This document shows, one piece after another, positions 1 through 8,784 of a stretch of DNA of 64,000 nt (its first letter is position 1; every line of letters begins with the position of its first letter). Position numbers and translations under genes: made by a program. The stretch covers positions 1-64,000 of the forward strand of contig NZ_CYGY02000004.1 of assembly GCF_900007165.1 (NCBI RefSeq), written 5' to 3'. The notes under the pieces were generated by a model that had not been told where the DNA came from, searched no databases, and saw only the letters and a program-made list of their open reading frames with translations. The stretch comes from Paraburkholderia piptadeniae (GTDB lineage: Bacteria > Pseudomonadota > Gammaproteobacteria > Burkholderiales > Burkholderiaceae).

Positions 1-957
1 ACGCAGGGCATCGCTGATCACACTCTGACAGCCGGTCTCAACCAGCAACGCGACGTCGCGGGCAATGACCTGTGGCAGATGCGTCCGCAGAAACTCCACC
101 CACGTCCGCGTCTTCGCGTCGATGAACTTGCGCGACGGATACAGCGCATAAACATTCATCTTCTGCAGCGTGTATTCCGGCAGCACGCGGACGAGAGATC
201 CCGTTCGCAGTCCGTCGATGGCCGCGTACAGCGGCAGCATCCCGATACCCATGCCTTCGCGAATCGCCACGATTAGCGATTCGGCGATATTCACCTGCAC
301 GGGCCCGCTCACTTCCAGCGCCTCGCTGCCGTTCGGACCATCGAGTGTCCACTCGCTGGTCGGAAAGGCCGGCGTCTTGAGCAACAGACAGTCGTGATGC
401 AGCAGATCGGCGGGTGTTTGGGGCGCTGCGTGCGCGTGAATGTAAGCGGGCGACGCGCACAAGATGCTGAATGTCGTCCCGAGCAGAAGCGATACGAGAT
501 CGGAATTGGGCAACGTCGACGCTCCCACGACAGCGACATCGGCGCTGCCTTCGAACAGATCCGGCATCTGCTGCGAAAGCGTGAGTTCGACGGCAACTTC
601 GGGATAAATCTCGCGATATCGCGAGATCGCAGGCAGCACGTAGTGCTGGCCGATGCTTGCAAAGCTATGCATTCGCAGCACGCCCGACGGCCGCTCATGC
701 GCGCCACTTGCTTCTTCTTCAGCATTATCGACATCAGCAAGAATCTGCTGACATCGCTTCAGATATCTCTCACCAGCGGTTGTCAACGCGAGGCGTCGCG
801 TCGATCTGTTCAGCAGACGCGTCCGTAGATGCGCCTCGAGTTCTGAAACCGCGCGGGACATCGCGCCCGTCGTCGTATTGAGCGATTGCGCCGCTGCCGT
901 GAAACTGCCCGCCTCGACAACGCGCACGAACACCCGCATGTTTTGTAACGTATCCAT
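1..957 (-). CDS. LysR-family transcriptional regulator (3' end beyond window)
   Basis: The first 319 codons are visible and the frame is still open at the window edge. The N-terminus (MDTLQNMRVFVRVVEAGSFT) is the winged helix-turn-helix of LysR proteins, with the recognition stretch TTTGAMSRAVSELEAHLRTR. The substrate-binding domain follows from about residue 90. The AALNxTxxA.SR-type helix with GAMSRAV places it in the CrgA-like subgroup. It is transcribed away from the FUSC gene that starts at 1113, so by the usual LysR arrangement (for example AaeR with AaeXAB) it probably controls that exporter. This regulatory link is inference. Confidence 0.9.
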   Translation of the reverse strand, partial: MDTLQNMRVFVRVVEAGSFTAAAQSLNTTTGAMSRAVSELEAHLRTRLLNRSTRRLALTTAGERYLKRCQQILADVDNAEEEASGAHERPSGVLRMHSFASIGQHYVLPAISRYREIYPEVAVELTLSQQMPDLFEGSADVAVVGASTLPNSDLVSLLLGTTFSILCASPAYIHAHAAPQTPADLLHHDCLLLKTPAFPTSEWTLDGPNGSEALEVSGPVQVNIAESLIVAIREGMGIGMLPLYAAIDGLRTGSLVRVLPEYTLQKMNVYALYPSRKFIDAKTRTWVEFLRTHLPQVIARDVALLVETGCQSVISDALR

Positions 958-1112
958 CAATTCTTCTTGACTGACATCAAGCCGTTATTGTCCGCCTATT
1001 GCATGCCGCCATTGTTGAGTGTTCTGCAAGGGATGTTCCCTACGCCTCGCATTAATTCGTACAACGCAGGCTCCTACAATCGGCGCCTTCAGGGCGGGAG
1101 TGTGCATGTTCG

Positions 1113-3335
1113 ATGCCGCGCTCCTCCGACAATAGCCAAGCGCGGTCTCAACGAATGAAACCCCAGCATGCGATGAAGCAAGTGTCGTCCGATGCCACTC
1201 TCGGATGGCGAGCCGGCATGTTGCGGGCAATCACCGACGCGAGCGAAGAGTGGGCGACCACCGACGGCCTCGTCTGGCTTCATCTCTTCAAAACGGTGAT
1301 GGCAGCGCTGCTCGCGCTGGGTATCGCGATGCTGCTCGAATTGCAGCAGCCGCGCACTGCGATGACGACCGTGTTCGTCCTGATGCAGCCGTTCAGCGGA
1401 ATGGTGCTCGCAAAGAGCTTCTATCGGATTGTCGGGACGTTCGTCGGGATGCTGGCCGCGCTGCTGCTCGGCGCATTGTTCGCGCAGCAGCCCGAGCTTT
1501 ACATGCTCGGCATTACGGCCTGGATGGGCGCCTGCGTGGCGGCGGCGGTCCGATATCGGCATTTTCGGTGGTACGGCTTCGTGCTTGCGGGTTATACCGC
1601 TGCGCTGATCGGCATTCCGACCGTCATGGAGCCGAACGGCCTGTTCCTCGCCGCGTTGACGCGCGCCGCGGAAGTGGCGATCGGCATCATCTGCTCGGCC
1701 GCAGTGAGCGCGCTGATCGTGCCGCGCCGTTCGAGCCTGGCGCTGCAAAACGCACTGCAACTGAGGCATCTCGATTTTACTGCCTTCGCCGTGAAAGTGC
1801 TGGATGGGGCGGTCGAGCGAGGCACGTCGGAGCGCTATTTCGCGGATCTCGTCGACGAAGTGGTGGGCTTCGAAGCGACACGCGCGTTCGCTGCCTTCGA
1901 GGACCCCGGCATGCGTTCGCGCAGTCAGGTGCTTGCAAGGCTGAACCACGAGTTTATGGACGTTTGCGCGCGTCTGCATGCATTGCATCAGTTGAGGAAG
2001 CGTCTGCGAGACAACCAGTCGATTCTCGTTCTGCAATCGACAACGCCGTATTTTCGCGAACTGTCGCGATTGCTCGTGGCACACACCGAACGACGCTTCG
2101 ATTCGTCCGATGCTGCCCGCATCGCGATCAGACTCAAGAGCTTTCAGGCGACGCTGCCCGCAAGAATGCGCGCGACGCGGCGTCCGCTGGAATCGAGCGA
2201 GCCTCGATGCCTGCCGGACTTCGATACAGCGGGAGAGTTGCTGTATCGCTTCGTCGGCGAGTTCATTCGATACATCGATACGTACGCGTCGCTCGAGACC
2301 AATAACAACCCGGCGCGCGAGCGCCCGCCCGTGCGTTACGCGAGCCGGACCAATGGGTTTGTCGTCGCGTGCACGTTTGCGCGCACGGCGGTTGTCGTCG
2401 GCTCGATCAGCGGGTTCTGGATCGCGACCAATTGGCCGAGCGGCGGCATGGCCGTGATCGGCGCCGCGCTCACTTGCGCGTTGACGTCGTCCGCGCCGAA
2501 CCCAGTCAAGCTCGCACTGCAGATGTCCGTCGGCGCGGCGTGCGCGACGATCGTCGGCTATCTCGTCACGTGCTACGTGTATCCCGTCATCGATGGCTTT
2601 CCGCTGCTATGCGTGATGCTCGCGCCTGTGCTCGCTGCGGGGACGTTTCTCGCGTCGCGCGCGAAGACTTCAGGCTACGGCGTCGGCTTCACGGTGTTCT
2701 TCTGCCTGCTCGCCGCGCCCGACAACGTCGTCGTGTACGCACCGGACCTGTTGATCAACAACGGCATCGCGATCGTCGTATCGATGCTCGTGACGGCGGT
2801 GGGCGCCGCGATCGTCTTCCCCGTGCAGATGCCATGGCTGATCGCGCGCATCGAAGGCGATCTGCGCAGTCAGATCACGCTCGCCTGCACGGCGCCGCTC
2901 ACGGGTCTTGCGCAACGCTTCCAGTCGAGCACGCACGACCTGATGCACCAGTTGCGCATGCTGTTGCCCAGGCGCTCGCGACGTCACCGCTATGCGCTCA
3001 GATGGATGCTGGTGACGCTCGAAGTCGGTCACGCCGTCATCGATCTGCGCGCCGACGCCGAGCGCGCGGCCTACGCGACGCAGTTGCACACGCGTTGGAA
3101 CCCTTCACTCGATCGCGTCACGCGCGAGCTCGCGCGACTTTTCGAGCGGCCCGACAAGGCGAATGCACAGCGCGCGCAAATCGCCGTGCGCGCCGCGATG
3201 CGTGTCGTGCAGCAGGTGCTCGATGCCGTCCATACGGATCGCGAGAAGCGCCACGACCAGCAGCGCATCCTCAGTTGCCTGCACTTCATCCGCACGACGC
3301 TGCTCGACAAGGATGCGCCATTCGGCGCGCGTTAG
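1113..3335 (+). CDS. FUSC/AaeB-family aromatic-acid efflux membrane protein
   Basis: This 740-residue inner-membrane protein has the two-block layout of the fusaric-acid-resistance/AaeB family. A cluster of transmembrane segments lies near residues 50-200, followed by a cytoplasmic helical region (about 210-420), a second membrane cluster (about 430-580) and a cytoplasmic tail. The phrases GMVLAKSFYRIVGT and ATNWPSGGMAVIGAALTCAL are typical of FUSC proteins. Such proteins export aromatic or weak organic acids, usually with a periplasmic adaptor (HlyD type) and a small DUF1656 protein. Neither partner is present here, so it may work alone or with a distant adaptor. The start is uncertain: 1113 and 1155 both lack a strong ribosome site. 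The divergent LysR gene is its likely regulator. Confidence 0.85.
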   Translation: MPRSSDNSQARSQRMKPQHAMKQVSSDATLGWRAGMLRAITDASEEWATTDGLVWLHLFKTVMAALLALGIAMLLELQQPRTAMTTVFVLMQPFSGMVLAKSFYRIVGTFVGMLAALLLGALFAQQPELYMLGITAWMGACVAAAVRYRHFRWYGFVLAGYTAALIGIPTVMEPNGLFLAALTRAAEVAIGIICSAAVSALIVPRRSSLALQNALQLRHLDFTAFAVKVLDGAVERGTSERYFADLVDEVVGFEATRAFAAFEDPGMRSRSQVLARLNHEFMDVCARLHALHQLRKRLRDNQSILVLQSTTPYFRELSRLLVAHTERRFDSSDAARIAIRLKSFQATLPARMRATRRPLESSEPRCLPDFDTAGELLYRFVGEFIRYIDTYASLETNNNPARERPPVRYASRTNGFVVACTFARTAVVVGSISGFWIATNWPSGGMAVIGAALTCALTSSAPNPVKLALQMSVGAACATIVGYLVTCYVYPVIDGFPLLCVMLAPVLAAGTFLASRAKTSGYGVGFTVFFCLLAAPDNVVVYAPDLLINNGIAIVVSMLVTAVGAAIVFPVQMPWLIARIEGDLRSQITLACTAPLTGLAQRFQSSTHDLMHQLRMLLPRRSRRHRYALRWMLVTLEVGHAVIDLRADAERAAYATQLHTRWNPSLDRVTRELARLFERPDKANAQRAQIAVRAAMRVVQQVLDAVHTDREKRHDQQRILSCLHFIRTTLLDKDAPFGAR

Positions 3336-3475
3336 CCCGGTTAGCCGCGGCGAACATCGATCTTGCCGCAACCTGGAAGAATGCCTTCCGCCTGGCCCTC
3401 TTAATCCGCGCCGATCCCAGCCCTATAGTTGGAGCCACTGCTCCCGCAGTCACTGAACCGAATGGAGAGATTGAA

Positions 3476-3697
3476 ATGAAAGCGCTGAAGTTGGTCCTGA
3501 TTGCCTGTTCGTTGTCTGCTGCTGCCCTCGCGCACGCGCAGACAGCGCCGGCGGACGAAAGCGCGCAACAGGTTGCCCAGTCGAGCGCAGCACGCGTCGC
3601 TCAACCCGAAGCGCAGCGTCCCGCCACGGCACCGGCAAAGAAGGCCAACGACTGTGTCGGTCCCGTGAGCTACTGCGTGATGTACTTCGGCAGCTAA
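3476..3697 (+). CDS. Small secreted protein with C-terminal Cys-x6-Cys / YFGS motif
   Basis: This 73-residue protein begins MKALKLVLIACSLSAAALAHAQ, a clear Sec signal peptide cleaved after AHA. A low-complexity Ala/Gln/Ser/Pro linker follows. The protein ends NDCVGPVSYCVMYFGS, with two cysteines six residues apart and an aromatic Phe-Gly-Ser terminus. The same ending recurs in two other small secreted proteins of this window (24590-24850 and 25078-25428). The start has GGAGAG about 8 bases upstream. It stands alone between the FUSC gene and a CoA-transferase gene. The function is unknown. The two cysteines probably form a disulfide in the periplasm. Confidence 0.75.
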   Translation: MKALKLVLIACSLSAAALAHAQTAPADESAQQVAQSSAARVAQPEAQRPATAPAKKANDCVGPVSYCVMYFGS

Positions 3698-3826
3698 CCC
3701 GAACGGCACGGCGAAGCACCTGCAACACAGCATCAACTGGCATCAGGCGGCAACCGGACGACGCACACCGACAACAAGACGTGCACTTCGGCTGCCGCGA
3801 GCGTGACATCGGAGAGACTTTCATTC

Positions 3827-5341
3827 ATGTACGAAGACCGGATTCGTTGTGCCGCGTTGCGCGGCAAGATCACGTCGGCGGCGCAGGCAGCGCTGCTGAT
3901 TCACGATGGCATGCACGTCGGCGCGAGCGGCTTTACGCGCGCGGGCGACGCGAAGGCTGTGCCCGTCGCGCTGGCCGAACGCGCGCGTAACGAAGGCAAG
4001 CCGCTGCGCATCACGCTGATGACGGGCGCTTCGCTCGGTCACGGCGTCGACAGCCTGTTGACGGATGCCGGCGTGCTCGCGCGCCGTTTGCCGTTTCAGG
4101 TCGACAACACTTTGCGCCGCGCGATCAATCGCGGCGACGTGATGTTCGTCGATCAGCATCTGTCCGAGACGGTCGAAATGCTGCGCGCCGGCCAGCTCGG
4201 CAAGCTGGACGTGGCGATCATCGAAGCCGTTGCGATCACGGAGACGGGCGGCATCGTGCCGACCACTTCCGTCGGCAACTCGGCGAGCTTCGCGATTCTC
4301 GCGGACAAGGTCATCGTCGAAATCAATCTCGCGCAGCCGCTCGCGTTCGAGGGCTTGCACGACATCTGGATTCCGGGCCGCCGCCCGCATCGCGAGCCGC
4401 TGCCCATCGTGCGTCCGGGCGACCGCGTCGGCACAACCGCGATCGGGATTCCGCCCGAGAAGATCGCCGCGATCGTCATCACGGACAAGCCCGATAGCCC
4501 GTCGACCGTGCTGCCCGCCGACGAAGATACTGCGCGGATCGCGGGTCATCTGATCGAATTTCTCCAGCATGAGGTGTCGCATGGGCGCATGCCCTCTCCG
4601 CTGCCGCCGCTGCAGGCTGGCATTGGCACGATCGCGAATGCTGTGCTGGCCGGCTTCGTCGAGTCGCCGTTCGAGCCGTTCACGATCTACTCGGAAGTCC
4701 TGCAGGATTCGACCTTCGATCTGATGGACGCGGGCAAGGTCACGTTCGCATCGGGCGCGTCGATCACGTTGTCCGAGAAGCGCCAGGCGCAGGTGTTCGG
4801 CGAACTCGCGCGCTATCGCGACCGTCTCGTGCTGCGTCCGCAGGAAGTCAGCAACCATCCGGAAGTGATTCGCCGACTCGGCCTGATCGCGCTGAACACG
4901 GCGCTCGAGTTCGACATCTACGGCAACGTGAATTCGACGCATGTCGGCGGCACGCACATGATGAACGGCATCGGCGGCTCGGGCGACTTCGCGCGCAACG
5001 CATCGTGCGCGATCTTCGCGACGAAGTCGATTGCGAAGGACGGCGCGATTTCGAGCGTCGTGCCGATGGTCCCGCACGTCGATCACAACGAACATGACGT
5101 CGATATCGTCGTGACGGAAATCGGCCTCGCGGATCTGCGCGGACTCGCGCCGCGCGAGCGCGCGTCGCTGATCATCGACAAGTGCGTGCATCCCCTCTAT
5201 CGCGATCTGCTGCGCGACTACTATCGCGACGCGCTGCGCTTCGGCGGACAGACGCCGCACGTGCTGCGCGAAGCGTTTGCATGGCACGCGCGGTTTCAGG
5301 AAACGGGATCGATGCTGCCGGGCCAAAAGGTCACGGCGTGA
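3827..5341 (+). CDS. Acetyl-CoA hydrolase/succinyl-CoA:acetate CoA-transferase family protein
   Basis: This 504-residue protein is full length for the AarC/Cat1 class I CoA-transferases. It carries the expected blocks: GMHVGASGFTRAGDAK near the N-terminus, the segment NTALEFDIYGNVNST containing the glutamate that forms the CoA thioester, then GIGGSGDFARNA and MVPHVDHNEHDVDI. The family moves CoA between acetate and succinate, propionate or similar acids, or hydrolyses acetyl-CoA. The exact substrate cannot be read from sequence. The ATG at 3827 is preferred over the GTG at 3803 because GGAGAG lies about 10 bases before it. It is a single gene with no obvious operon partner. Confidence 0.9.
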   Translation: MYEDRIRCAALRGKITSAAQAALLIHDGMHVGASGFTRAGDAKAVPVALAERARNEGKPLRITLMTGASLGHGVDSLLTDAGVLARRLPFQVDNTLRRAINRGDVMFVDQHLSETVEMLRAGQLGKLDVAIIEAVAITETGGIVPTTSVGNSASFAILADKVIVEINLAQPLAFEGLHDIWIPGRRPHREPLPIVRPGDRVGTTAIGIPPEKIAAIVITDKPDSPSTVLPADEDTARIAGHLIEFLQHEVSHGRMPSPLPPLQAGIGTIANAVLAGFVESPFEPFTIYSEVLQDSTFDLMDAGKVTFASGASITLSEKRQAQVFGELARYRDRLVLRPQEVSNHPEVIRRLGLIALNTALEFDIYGNVNSTHVGGTHMMNGIGGSGDFARNASCAIFATKSIAKDGAISSVVPMVPHVDHNEHDVDIVVTEIGLADLRGLAPRERASLIIDKCVHPLYRDLLRDYYRDALRFGGQTPHVLREAFAWHARFQETGSMLPGQKVTA

Positions 5342-5407
5342 TAGAAACGGGATCGGAGCGTCACGGCCGAGGCCCAGTCGAAGCTCAGTTGATCCATCAG
5401 TTGATGC

Positions 5408-6568
5408 TCAGGCGCCGCTGCCGACCAGACGCAATCGCGTAATTTCCGACGGCGCGCCCAGACGCTTGGGCGGTCCCCAATACCCGGTGCCGCGGCTCGT
5501 ATAGACCCACAGGTTATCGAGCCGCGAAAGCCCGGCGACAAACGGCTGTTGCAGCCGCACAGCGAAATTCCATGGAAAGAACTGGCCACCGTGCGTGTGG
5601 CCGGACAGTTGCAGCGTGAAGCCCGCGTCGGCAGCGGCTTCGGCCGTGCGCGGCTGATGCGCGAGCAGCACTCTGATCAGCACGTCGCCGGGCGCGCCTT
5701 CGAGCGCCGCGGCCGGGTCGCTCCGATGCGTGGGATCGAAGTGCCCCGCCGTATAGTCTGTGACGCCCGCGATCACCGCCTGCGCGCCGTCGTGCTCGAC
5801 GACGACATGCTCGTTGAGCAGCACACGCAGGCCCAGACGCTGAAACTCGGCGATCCACGCATCGGCGCCCGAATAGTATTCGTGATTCCCCGTCACCAGG
5901 TAAGCGCCATGACGCGCGCTCAGGCGTGACAGCGGCCGCGTGTGCTCGGACAGCCGCTCGACGCTGCCATCGACGACATCGCCGGTCACTGCGATCACAT
6001 CGGGCTCCAGTCGATTCACGGCATCGACGATGGCATCGACGTAACCGCGCTTGATGGTCGGGCCGACGTGAATATCGCTGATCTGCACGATCGTGAAGCC
6101 ATTGAGCGCGCGCGGCAGATCGTCGATCGGCACGTCGATCGACACGATACGCGCGCGGCGCCGTGCATTGACGAAGCCGACGGCCGTCGACATCAGCGCG
6201 AGCAGTGGCACCGCGATCGCGCTGTCGGTCTCCCACTGCGCGACGTGAACGGCTTGCGGCGCGAGCATCTCGACGATCAGCACGACGAGCAGCATCAGCT
6301 CGCGCGCGAACGTCAGCACGAGCAGCGACGAAAAGAAGCCGAGCGGAAGCAAGCCCGCCCACGCGAGCCGGTCGCCGAGTGGCTGCCGTTCGATCGTGCG
6401 CGCGATCATGCCGAGCGGAATCAGCAGCACGGACAGCACGAGCCATAGCGCGCACAGCCACTTCACGGCGTTATCGACGGGCAGTTCGGGAATGATCCGG
6501 ATGCCCACGTACACGTGCAGCAGAATGCCGATGGCGATGATCCGGACAAGAAACGATAGGCGGCGCAT
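5408..6568 (-). CDS. Membrane-anchored calcineurin-like metallophosphoesterase
   Basis: This 386-residue protein has four hydrophobic segments in its first 140 residues, then a catalytic domain of the YkuE/YaeI type. All metal-binding motifs are present in order: ISDIHVGPTIKRG (Asp and His), VTGDVVDG (Asp), TGNHEYYSG (Asn and His), LLAHQPR (His) and LSGHTHGGQ (two His). These bind a dinuclear metal centre for phosphodiester or phosphomonoester hydrolysis. E. coli YaeI-type proteins act on UDP-diacylglucosamine-like or unidentified substrates, so none is assigned here. The ATG at 6568 matches the start of the first membrane helix. An upstream GTG at 6619 is possible. It converges on the CoA-transferase gene. 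Confidence 0.85.
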   Translation of the reverse strand: MRRLSFLVRIIAIGILLHVYVGIRIIPELPVDNAVKWLCALWLVLSVLLIPLGMIARTIERQPLGDRLAWAGLLPLGFFSSLLVLTFARELMLLVVLIVEMLAPQAVHVAQWETDSAIAVPLLALMSTAVGFVNARRRARIVSIDVPIDDLPRALNGFTIVQISDIHVGPTIKRGYVDAIVDAVNRLEPDVIAVTGDVVDGSVERLSEHTRPLSRLSARHGAYLVTGNHEYYSGADAWIAEFQRLGLRVLLNEHVVVEHDGAQAVIAGVTDYTAGHFDPTHRSDPAAALEGAPGDVLIRVLLAHQPRTAEAAADAGFTLQLSGHTHGGQFFPWNFAVRLQQPFVAGLSRLDNLWVYTSRGTGYWGPPKRLGAPSEITRLRLVGSGA

Positions 6569-6938
6569 AGGTGGAAGCAGGGCGCTGGCGCAGCGCGGGA
6601 TACGAGTCGCAGGGAGCACGCCGACAGACCAGGAGAGACAGACGGAAGGCGGCCAGTCATTCTACAAGCAGTTTTGCGCGCTTGCCGAAGGCTCGCCGCC
6701 GTGCCGCGGCGCAGGCGCTGTCCACGCGCTGCGATGCAGCACGATGGACGCGACAAGTTCTTCGTCATGCCTATTAAATGGGTATTGAGTTGCGGACATG
6801 AACGGACTATTCTGAAAATGAGCGCACTGTCGTCTGCAGTCACCGCGTTCCGTTTCCGGCCTGAACGAACGCGATAGATACCCTGCCAGCGACAGCCGCG
6901 CGCTTGATCGCCATATCGGATCGAGGTGGGGGGCAAAG
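6569..6938. other. Intergenic region between divergent genes
   Basis: No convincing gene or RNA is visible in these 370 bases. They separate the minus-strand phosphoesterase from the plus-strand small membrane protein, so they should carry both promoters. The stretch around 6770-6800 is the most AT-rich part. No clear operator was found. Confidence 0.5.
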
Positions 6939-7253
6939 ATGAAAACGACAAAGATCACGCATCGCGAGCATCACATCGGCTACGAAGGCAGCCATGTGAT
7001 GCTCCCGATGGTCGTGCTGTCGCTGATGGCGCTCGGCGTCTACTACGGCGTGCGCAGCATCGACTTTTCCGAGCTGGGCCGCACCGCGCTTTTCTATGTC
7101 GTGATGGTGTTCGTCGCGCTCGGCGTGGCGGGGCTCTTCGGCGTCGCCGCCGCATGGCTGCGCTCGCGAGGCGACGAGGCCGAAGAGGGCTTCTGCTTTG
7201 TCGGCGCGCTGGTCGGCGCGATCGTGTTTTACGTCGCGATGCTGACCAGCTGA
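6939..7253 (+). CDS. Small membrane protein of unknown function
   Basis: This 104-residue protein has three predicted membrane segments, at about residues 21-38 (VMLPMVVLSLMALGVYYG), 50-72 and 85-102, with a charged loop RSRGDEAEEG between the last two. The start is supported by a purine-rich GAGGTGGGGGG tract just upstream. I do not recognise a family. It stands alone, with the divergent phosphoesterase on one side and a convergent reductase gene on the other. It is likely expressed, judging by its normal codon use. Confidence 0.7.
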   Translation: MKTTKITHREHHIGYEGSHVMLPMVVLSLMALGVYYGVRSIDFSELGRTALFYVVMVFVALGVAGLFGVAAAWLRSRGDEAEEGFCFVGALVGAIVFYVAMLTS

Positions 7254-7322
7254 AGCCGCCTTCCGCGTGCGACGCGTATCAGCGCGCCGCGATCAGCAAA
7301 CGTCGATTTGCACCGTCCGCAA

Positions 7323-7907
7323 TCAAACGATCCGCGCCGCTTCGTCGAACGAAAGGCGCGGGCTGCGCGGAAAAAGTTTCGAGTGATCGCCGTAACCGAG
7401 ATTGATCAGAAAGTTCGACTTGATGGTCGTGCCGGCGAAAAACTCCGCATCCACCTTCGCCTTGTCGAAGCCCGACATCGCCCCCGTATCGAGGCCAAGC
7501 GCACGCGCGGCCATGATCAGATAGCCGCCTTGCAGCGTCGCGTTGCGAAACGCGGTATCGGCGATCGCGGCCTCGTTGCCGGCGAACCAGCTGCGCGCAT
7601 CGGCGTGCGGAAAGAGCTTCGGCAGATGATCGTAGAACGCCATGTCCATGCCGACGATGGCCGTGACGGGCGCCGACATCGTCTTCTCCAGATTGCCTTC
7701 GGACAACGCGGGAAGCAGCCGCGCCTTGCCCTCGGGCGTTTTAACGAACACGAAGCGCGCCGGGCTCGAATTGGCCGATGTCGGGCCGAGCAGCACGAGT
7801 TCCACCAGTTGCCTGAGCAGCGAATCGTCGACGGGCCGTGGCTGCCAGCCGTTGTGCGTGCGGGCGGTGCGGAACAGTTGATCGAGTGCGTCGTCGGAAA
7901 GAGTCAT
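7323..7907 (-). CDS. rutE: RutE-like nitroreductase (3-hydroxypropionate dehydrogenase / malonic semialdehyde reductase)
   Basis: This 194-residue protein matches E. coli RutE along its full length. Shared blocks are ARTHNGW at the N-terminus, [25 protein letters not shown] [30 protein letters not shown] and [19 protein letters not shown]. RutE is a flavin-dependent nitroreductase-fold enzyme. In the pyrimidine Rut pathway it reduces malonic semialdehyde to 3-hydroxypropionate. No other rut gene is nearby, so here it may simply detoxify malonic semialdehyde or a related aldehyde. Its position close to a malonate decarboxylase cluster may be coincidence. The ATG at 7907 (MTLSDDAL) is chosen by alignment with RutE. 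Confidence 0.85.
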   Translation of the reverse strand: MTLSDDALDQLFRTARTHNGWQPRPVDDSLLRQLVELVLLGPTSANSSPARFVFVKTPEGKARLLPALSEGNLEKTMSAPVTAIVGMDMAFYDHLPKLFPHADARSWFAGNEAAIADTAFRNATLQGGYLIMAARALGLDTGAMSGFDKAKVDAEFFAGTTIKSNFLINLGYGDHSKLFPRSPRLSFDEAARIV

Positions 7908-7971
7908 GATGATGGGCAGTACGGGGTTTCTGGAATGCGGATGAAAGCGCAAGCTGGACGGCAACCGTGTT

Positions 7972-8036
7972 GCATGGGACGGGAGTAAGTGCTCTGCATG
8001 GGACCGGAGTAAGTGCTAAAGCGCTAACTCCGGTCG
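7972..8036. repeat. Interspersed palindromic repeat, copy 1 (one full hairpin plus a half copy)
   Basis: The core 8004-8033 is a 30-base near-perfect palindrome beginning CCGGAGTAAGTGCT and ending AACTCCGG, preceded by TGCATGGGA. A truncated half copy with the same leader lies at about 7972-7993. The same unit occurs twice at 20.7-20.8 kb with compensating changes in the stem, which argues for conserved secondary structure. It resembles the REP-type elements of Gram-negative genomes. Confidence 0.8.
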
Positions 8037-8123
8037 ACACCTGACGCGTCGCAGCGGCACGTCCGATAATAACGCTGTTCCCTTGAAAGAGAGGCTTCGC
8101 GAGCGCTGGCTCGCGATCGCAAT

Positions 8124-8720
8124 ATGATGTCCGCCGATTTGTTCGACGATTTGCCGACCCCCGATGTCGCGTGGTTCCCCGAGTGGCTCGCGCCCGCCGC
8201 CGCCGCGCAGTTGCTCGCGCGCGTCGTCGAGGAAGTGGCCTGGCGGCAGGACTCGATGTTCACGCCCGCGGGCCGCGTGCCGCTGCCGCGCCTGACCGCG
8301 TGGCAAGGCGAGCGGGATGCCGTCTACATGTACTCAGGCATCCGCAACGTGCCGCAGCCGTGGACGCCCGCGGTCGCGGAACTGAGGTCGGCCGTCGAGG
8401 CAACCTGCGATGCGCCGTTCAACAGCGTGCTGCTCAACCGCTACCGCAGCGGCGCGGACAGCATGGGCTGGCACGCGGACCGCGAGCCCGAACTCGGCAA
8501 GGAGCCCGTGATCGCGTCGGTGAGTCTCGGCGTGGCGCGCCGGTTCGATCTGCAGCACAACAGGACGGGCGTCGTGCAGTCGTATCGGCTGAAGGGCGGC
8601 AGCCTGCTCGTGATGCGCGGAAGGACCCAGGCCGAATGGCGGCATCGCGTGCCGAAAGAGCCAAAGGTGCAGGGCGAGCGCGTGAATCTGACGTTCCGCT
8701 TCATTACGCCCGGAAAGTAG
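8124..8720 (+). CDS. AlkB-like Fe(II)/2-oxoglutarate-dependent dioxygenase
   Basis: This 198-residue protein is of the short ALKBH2/3-like bacterial type. The iron ligands are visible as the pair His117 and Asp119 in GWHADREPELG and His174 in EWRHRVPKE. The 2-oxoglutarate-binding arginines lie in RVNLTFR (186-192). The substrate loop contains NSVLLNRYRSGADSMGWH. The family repairs alkylated DNA or RNA by oxidative demethylation. It is not next to ada or other repair genes. Translation could start at either of two adjacent ATG codons (8124 or 8127). It converges on the mdc operon, with a hairpin between them. Confidence 0.88.
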   Translation: MMSADLFDDLPTPDVAWFPEWLAPAAAAQLLARVVEEVAWRQDSMFTPAGRVPLPRLTAWQGERDAVYMYSGIRNVPQPWTPAVAELRSAVEATCDAPFNSVLLNRYRSGADSMGWHADREPELGKEPVIASVSLGVARRFDLQHNRTGVVQSYRLKGGSLLVMRGRTQAEWRHRVPKEPKVQGERVNLTFRFITPGK

Positions 8721-8739
8721 CCCCGCCGGATTGCTACAC

Positions 8740-8770
8740 GCGCATTAAAAATTAGAAGAAATTTATGCGC
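8740..8770. terminator. Candidate bidirectional terminator between alkB-like gene and mdcH
   Basis: GCGCAT at 8740-8745 pairs with ATGCGC at 8765-8770. Between them lies an A/T-rich stretch that lets the stem extend imperfectly. It sits between two convergent genes, which is where a shared terminator is expected. Confidence 0.5.
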
Positions 8771-8784
8771 ATAAGGAACCGGTT

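Noticed and set aside
2369..3475. Plus-strand open frame inside the FUSC gene running into the small secreted protein
   Set aside because: Only the end from 3476 has a signal peptide and ribosome site. The upstream part is an out-of-frame shadow of FUSC.
3821..5326. Long minus-strand open frame opposite the CoA-transferase gene
   Set aside because: It is antisense to a clearly conserved gene and rich in Arg, His and Asp, as usual for GC-rich antisense frames.
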